The position numbers and the translations under genes are program-made. The notes below the pieces were generated by a model. That model was not told the origin of the DNA and made no database searches. It saw nothing but the letters and a program-made list of their open reading frames with translations. From a virus, in IMG/VR virus record IMGVR_UViG_3300029258_004545, positions 1 to 41,136 of that record: DNA of 41,136 nt; one strand, 5' to 3'. Shown here in pieces: positions 37,626 to 41,136 of this stretch (its first letter is position 1; every line of letters begins with the position of its first letter).

Positions 37626-37679
37626 AAAAAACTCGCCCTTGATGCGCGTCGCCGCCGTGGCGGGAGAGGCGCGGCGAGT
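37626..37679 (-). terminator. Terminator behind the major tail gene
   Basis: In the minus-strand transcript, ACTCGCC (37679-37673) pairs with GGCGAGT (37637-37631), with an inner hairpin GCCGCCACGGCGGC, and is followed by TTTTTT (37631-37626). It sits between the major tail protein stop (37687) and the chaperone start (37594). It would let the tail tube protein be made in excess of downstream proteins. Confidence 0.7.
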
Positions 37680-37686
37680 GTGTTGG

Positions 37687-38127
37687 TTACACGCTAACGA
37701 CGCACCATTCGGTGAAACTGTGCAACTTGGCGGTAACCGAAATCGTCGCTTCGTCGCCGAGCGGTTCTTCGCGGGGGAAGTCGATGATGGCGAAATCGCC
37801 CATCGGACCTTCCGAACCGGCCGCGTCGTTGGCACCGGTCAGTGCCGCCAGGCAAATCATGGTGCCTGCCAAATAGGCCGCCTTGATCGCCGTGTAGGCC
37901 GCATCGCTGGTGTCGACCGGAATATCGAAGTCGATACTGAGCGTCTTGCGGGTCTGCGCGGACGCCTCCCAGCCGCCGTTGGCGCGGGTGCCCACTTCGG
38001 CCTCGCCGGCCCCCAGGTTGAGCTTCACGTCCTTAGCCTTTTCAAGCTCGGTCAGGTTGCCTACGGCCGATTCGCCGGCCGTGCCGTAATAGAGCTTGCA
38101 ATCTTTGCCCATCAAAAAAGCACCCAC
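37687..38127 (-). CDS. Major tail (tube) protein
   Basis: A 146-aa protein. The start, GAFLMGKDCKLYYGTAG, leads into a beta-rich chain with a long loop (GAGEAEVGTRANGG) and strands TLSIDFDIPVDTSDAAYTA, typical of tail tube proteins. The C-terminus EATISVTAKLHSFTEW fits the closing strands. The GTG at 38127 has AAAGGGA about 7 bases upstream and is used; an ATG 15 bases further in is possible. The neighbours (chaperone, tape measure) support the role. Confidence 0.82.
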   Translation of the reverse strand: MGAFLMGKDCKLYYGTAGESAVGNLTELEKAKDVKLNLGAGEAEVGTRANGGWEASAQTRKTLSIDFDIPVDTSDAAYTAIKAAYLAGTMICLAALTGANDAAGSEGPMGDFAIIDFPREEPLGDEATISVTAKLHSFTEWCVVSV

Positions 38128-38185
38128 AATTGTTCCCTTTCATGTTCAATTTCGTGATGATGATTTCGCCGCCGGCGGGAAGCTG

Positions 38186-38590
38186 CTATTCCGCGGCCGT
38201 AGCGAGTTGGTTTAGCAGGTCGGCCACGCGGTCCTTTGCCGCGGTCAAGCGCGTGATCCGCCGCGACATACTCTCGACGGCCTTGCCGACCAGGTTGTCG
38301 ATCGTCGGCTGATCGCCGCCGGCAAGCTTCCCCCGCTCGACCTCCAAGGCGTCGGCACGCTCGCGAGTGGCCTGGACGCGGTTTTGCAGGCGATCGGCCG
38401 TCTGCAAAACCAGGTCGGCAACCGCCTCGGCATCGCCGGCGTTGAGTTGCGCCTTGGCCGCGGCCACCGCGTCGATGTCGGCCTGCTGTTTGTCCGCCAG
38501 GGCCTGCAAGTCGTCTTGCCGCAAGATGCGATCGCCGGGGGCCAAGACGACCTTTTCGCCGTTGAGGGTCGCGATCTCGAAGTCTGCCAT
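38186..38590 (-). CDS. Coiled-coil hypothetical virion or assembly protein
   Basis: A 134-aa protein. After a short beta opening (ADFEIATLNGEKVVLAPGD), almost the whole chain is a long helix rich in Ala, Gln, Arg and Glu (ADKQQADIDAVAAAKAQL and RVQATRERADALEVERG), which suggests a coiled coil. No enzymatic motif. It lies just before the major tail gene. It could be a tail-assembly helper or a trimerisation element for the repeat protein encoded next to it. Confidence 0.62.
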   Translation of the reverse strand: MADFEIATLNGEKVVLAPGDRILRQDDLQALADKQQADIDAVAAAKAQLNAGDAEAVADLVLQTADRLQNRVQATRERADALEVERGKLAGGDQPTIDNLVGKAVESMSRRITRLTAAKDRVADLLNQLATAAE

Positions 38591-38630
38591 TTGATTGGCT
38601 CCTATGTTTGTTTCGTGAAAGCGAAGTGAA

Positions 38631-39236
38631 TTACACCGACACCTTGACGTTGACGTGCAGGTTGTTGCTGCCGTCGAACGTCAGCTTGTCGGTCTGCGCG
38701 CGAATGGTTTGCAACTCGCTGTAGATGTTGGTCAGCGGACCGGAAAGCGAACCGGACAGATACTGCACCAATTCGTAAAGCCGGCCGGAACTGGTGGTAC
38801 TGTCCAACAGGTCTTCGATGGTGGTTAGCGGTCCGGAGGAATTACCGGCGAGGTATTGCTCCATGTTGTAGAGCGGCCCGGAACTGGTAGTGCCGTCCAA
38901 CACGTCTTCCATACCGACCAGCGGACCGACGGAACTGCCGGACAGATATTGCACCAATTCGTAGAGCGGACCATAACTGTCCGAGCCGTCCAGCAAGTCT
39001 TCCATATTGGACAGCGGACCGGACATCGAGCCGGAAAGATACTGCACCAATTCGTAGAGCCAACCGGAAGTACTACTGGACAAGTACCCGCTGATGTCGG
39101 TCAACAGACCGTCTAGATCGCCGAGCGTGGCATCTGAGCCGGGCTCGCCGGCGATGCCCTCCACGATGGCCTCGACGTCGGCCAGAATGATGTCCGCACT
39201 GATCGCTCCGCCGGAACCGGTAGCGCCGTAACCCAT
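38631..39236 (-). CDS. Protein with four 31-residue repeats
   Basis: A 201-aa protein. Residues about 70-185 are tandem repeats of 31 residues, pattern YELVQYLSGS, x-SGPL, x-x-MEDLLDG and GPL, occurring four times with the last copy incomplete. Each copy is encoded by about 93 bases and copies differ at Ser/Thr-rich positions. The repeats may build a regular solenoid or a fibre shaft. The ATG overlaps the preceding stop (TAATG). The longer frame in front of it has no support. The location among late genes suggests a virion appendage. Confidence 0.7.
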   Translation of the reverse strand: MGYGATGSGGAISADIILADVEAIVEGIAGEPGSDATLGDLDGLLTDISGYLSSSTSGWLYELVQYLSGSMSGPLSNMEDLLDGSDSYGPLYELVQYLSGSSVGPLVGMEDVLDGTTSSGPLYNMEQYLAGNSSGPLTTIEDLLDSTTSSGRLYELVQYLSGSLSGPLTNIYSELQTIRAQTDKLTFDGSNNLHVNVKVSV

Positions 39237-39490
39237 TACCAGGTACCTCCAATCAGGGTGATCTTGTCGCCGGGCGTGCCTTTGACCTCGATCGCGGCCA
39301 GGTCGACCCGGTAAAAGGTGTGCCACTCGCCGGGTAACCACGGCACGTCGCTGCCGTCGTCGCCTTTGAAGATCGCGTTGCCGGCGTTCGTCGGCAGACA
39401 ATTGACGGTCATCGATACGACCGTCTGCTCGGTGGCAAGCGGCTGGTAGGTATCGGTGAGCGTGATCTCCCGCATGATTACGTTATTCAT
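39236..39490 (-). CDS. Small beta-rich hypothetical protein
   Basis: An 84-aa protein starting MNNVIMREITLTDTYQPL and ending KITLIGGTW. It is rich in strands and in Thr and Val and has two Pro-Gly turns. GAGGG precedes the ATG at 39490, so the shorter start is used instead of 39532. Its stop overlaps the start of the repeat protein. No family is recognised; a virion or appendage role is inferred. Confidence 0.65.
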   Translation of the reverse strand: MNNVIMREITLTDTYQPLATEQTVVSMTVNCLPTNAGNAIFKGDDGSDVPWLPGEWHTFYRVDLAAIEVKGTPGDKITLIGGTW

Positions 39491-39500
39491 GTGTCCCTCG

Positions 39501-39728
39501 CTACTCTTCTTGCTGAGCCTCCAAGACGGCAATGCGGGCCTCGTGATCGGTGTGACAAGCCCACAGTTGCTGATTGGACTGGGTCGCTCCGCCGATCTTT
39601 TCGACCAGGCCCGCCAGTTGGGCGGCGATCTCCGCCAGCTTGGCGTGGACCATGAACATCCACGAACCTAGCGCCAAGCCGACGGTCACCACCACCCCGA
39701 TCACGATGCCCCAGATACCGGCGTTCAT
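39501..39728 (-). CDS. Small membrane protein with coiled coil (holin-like)
   Basis: A 75-aa protein. A single membrane helix (GIVIGVVVTVGLALGSWMFMV, about residues 7-27) is followed by a helix with heptad-like Leu and Ala (KLAEIAAQLAGLVEKIGG) and an Ala-rich end (IAVLEAQQEE). Small one-helix membrane proteins beside late genes can be holins, spanin-like or membrane anchors for a protease. Its start overlaps the protease stop by 4 bases. No holin family is certain. Confidence 0.6.
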   Translation of the reverse strand: MNAGIWGIVIGVVVTVGLALGSWMFMVHAKLAEIAAQLAGLVEKIGGATQSNQQLWACHTDHEARIAVLEAQQEE

Positions 39729-41136
39729 TTCTTTGCCTTTCGGGCGGGAAGGTCCGGCTCGACGTCGGCTGCGCCGTGGACGCGATCCTTCAGGGCGTCG
39801 ATCTTGTCGCTGACTCGATCGACCGCCCGGTGAAGCAGCGACTCATCGCCCCCAACGCGACGGCCGATCCGGCGGGAGACGAACCAGCAGCCCGCGGCGA
39901 TCGCCGCCGCCAGCGGTCCGGAGATTCCCAAGGCACCGCTAAGCAGTTTTCCGGTGGTCAGGCCCAGCGCACCGCTGCCGAGTTTTTCCTTAGCCAAGTC
40001 CTTGGCATACGCCCGGGCAATCTCGCGTTTACTCGCATCTTCACCGAGTTCCTTCTTGACCTTGTCGATGCGGGCCTCGAAGCGAGCGTGCAACGTTTTC
40101 CGATCGCCGATCAGTTTACTCACCGCCTGGCGAAGCTTGCTGCTTTCCTCTTTCGCCTCCGCGACTTGCTTCTTAACCTCTTCGGCCGCCGGGCCTTCTG
40201 CTTTCTGCTTTCCGCTTTCTGCTTTCCCTCGCATCTCGATCAGCAATTCGGCGATCTTGTCCTGCCCTTCGCCGATGCGGTCCAACTTGGCACCCAACGG
40301 GCTGAGATCGATCGTGGTCGACGTCGACGGCTTCGGCAGCGTAGGCCAGGTACTTTCGAGCCGGCCGATACGTTGATTCTGCCCTTGGTTTTGCCGGTCC
40401 TGTCGATACCGATACGGCGAGATACGCGGGGGAATCGGGCACTGTCCGCCCGGGCATTGGGTCGGGGCCGTGAGTTTTGAGCTTTGAGCATTGAGCTTTT
40501 TGCTTTGGCCGAAAGCCGCATACAACCCCTGAAGCGACGTGGCGATGCCGTACGAATCGGCCACCTCACGTCTGGCCCGCAAGAGGCCGACGATCGCGGT
40601 GCCATCGGCGTTGAATACGGCCGAGCCGGATCGTCCGTTAGCCGGCGTGGGAGTGAAACAGAGGTCCGATTCGACGTAGCCCAGAGCGTGGCCCTTCCAG
40701 CCGGTCGACCAGGCACCTTTGGCACAGCCGACCGAAGTCAAGGTTTCGCCCTGCTTCACCACGTAGTCGCGCGGGGCGATGGGAATCACCTTCGGCAACA
40801 CGCCCCCGAAAGCGGTCTCCGGTATGACGACCAGGGCCGCGTCGGCAGACGGCGCTCGGCGGGTGACCCTTCCGGTGATCGGCTGTGATCTGTGGCCGTC
40901 TCGCCAGAACTCGCACTGCACGGTGGGCGCGTTTTCCACCACGTGGACGCAAGTCAAAATGTGAACGTAGCCGCCGGACCGCTCGAATACGCATCCGGTT
41001 CCCCGGCCGCCGTCTCCGGCAGTGATTCGGCAGGTGGCGTCGATACAGTCGGCCATCGCGCCGCGGGCCTGTCCGGCCGCCCAGATGGTCAGGCCGATCA
41101 CCACGGCCAGCGCGAAGAACCAGTAGGTCAGGAACA
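39725..41136 (-). CDS. Trypsin-like serine protease with coiled coil and membrane segments (continues at 1-163)
   Basis: This is the larger part of a 476-aa protein whose start lies at 163 across the join. After an N-terminal hydrophobic anchor comes a trypsin-like domain. Full-length numbers are H71 in LTCVHVV, D105 in PSADAALVVI and S176 in NGRSGSAVF, so the triad is complete. A Ser-, Lys- and Pro-rich linker follows, then a long charged helix (about 280-390) and a C-terminal hydrophobic segment (LGISGPLAAAIAAGCWFV). The linker contains runs KLNAQSSKLTA and GKAESGKQKAEG that look like inserted simple repeats. It may process virion proteins, or act on host surface proteins. Confidence 0.85.
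   Translation of the reverse strand, partial: FLTYWFFALAVVIGLTIWAAGQARGAMADCIDATCRITAGDGGRGTGCVFERSGGYVHILTCVHVVENAPTVQCEFWRDGHRSQPITGRVTRRAPSADAALVVIPETAFGGVLPKVIPIAPRDYVVKQGETLTSVGCAKGAWSTGWKGHALGYVESDLCFTPTPANGRSGSAVFNADGTAIVGLLRARREVADSYGIATSLQGLYAAFGQSKKLNAQSSKLTAPTQCPGGQCPIPPRISPYRYRQDRQNQGQNQRIGRLESTWPTLPKPSTSTTIDLSPLGAKLDRIGEGQDKIAELLIEMRGKAESGKQKAEGPAAEEVKKQVAEAKEESSKLRQAVSKLIGDRKTLHARFEARIDKVKKELGEDASKREIARAYAKDLAKEKLGSGALGLTTGKLLSGALGISGPLAAAIAAGCWFVSRRIGRRVGGDESLLHRAVDRVSDKIDALKDRVHGAADVEPDLPARKAKK
40993..41136. repeat. Right copy of 144-bp terminal direct repeat
   Basis: Identical to 1-144. Joining the two copies restores the 5' end of the trypsin-like protease gene, whose start codon is at 163-161 on the minus strand. 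Real fixed termini cannot be excluded from sequence alone. Confidence 0.97.

Noticed and set aside
1-41136. CRISPR array
   Set aside because: No set of regularly spaced identical repeats with variable spacers was found. The 31-residue repeat gene at 38631-39236 is coding.

Overview
The window looks like the complete genome of a temperate, long-tailed (siphovirus-like) phage. Its first 144 bases are repeated exactly as its last 144, so the molecule is circular or circularly permuted, with a unique length of about 40,992 bp. Several features suggest a Planctomycete host, though this is an inference: high GC, a decayed planctomycete-type phosphoglucomutase fragment, membrane-anchored zinc-ribbon proteins, and dispersed intergenic repeats of a kind common in those genomes. 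Nothing here fixes the genus.

Almost everything is read from the minus strand as one long series of tightly packed, often overlapping genes. In transcription order (falling coordinates): small early genes and two tandem paralogues (22993-21602); a recombination and replication module of RecE-like nuclease, Sak4-like ATPase, DUF669 protein, RusA and a DEAH-type helicase interrupted by an intein (21495-15877); a metallophosphoesterase, an amino-methyltransferase, a DUF5664 protein, a cytosine-C5 methyltransferase and a radical SAM protein (15877-11462); a primase-polymerase/helicase (11465-9225); and a gene-free repeat cluster that is a candidate origin (8998-9240). Then come packaging and head genes: large terminase, a small joining protein, portal, a protease-capsid fusion, a decoration protein and head-tail connectors (8870-1392). 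A papain-like hydrolase, a beta-rich protein and a trypsin-like protease that crosses the contig ends follow (1395-1, 41136-39725). The tail genes run down to 31563.

The lysogeny region sits between the early genes and the end of the tail operon. It has an attP-like 3' half of tRNA-Ser(CGA) with four nearby copies of an 11-bp repeat, a tyrosine integrase and an excisionase-like gene. Beyond it, about 25.0-27.4 kb is a mostly gene-free stretch with a small-RNA candidate, two similar structured elements that each end in a strong terminator, a duplicated short hairpin motif and a broken host phosphoglucomutase. Next is a plus-strand cargo block (27422-31117): two membrane proteins, a secreted thermonuclease, and an overlapping pair encoding a possible RNase H-fold protein and a Ser/Thr kinase. 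The cargo runs opposite to the phage operon and does not resemble structural or replication genes.

The most unusual finding is the intein in the helicase DECH box. A complete Vsr/DUF559-like homing endonuclease gene lies inside it in another reading frame, while the intein frame itself stays open. Other points of interest are the kinase cassette, the paired non-coding elements, the twin-palindrome operators before two operons, and the candidate origin. No small terminase subunit, classical CI-like repressor or spanin was recognised.
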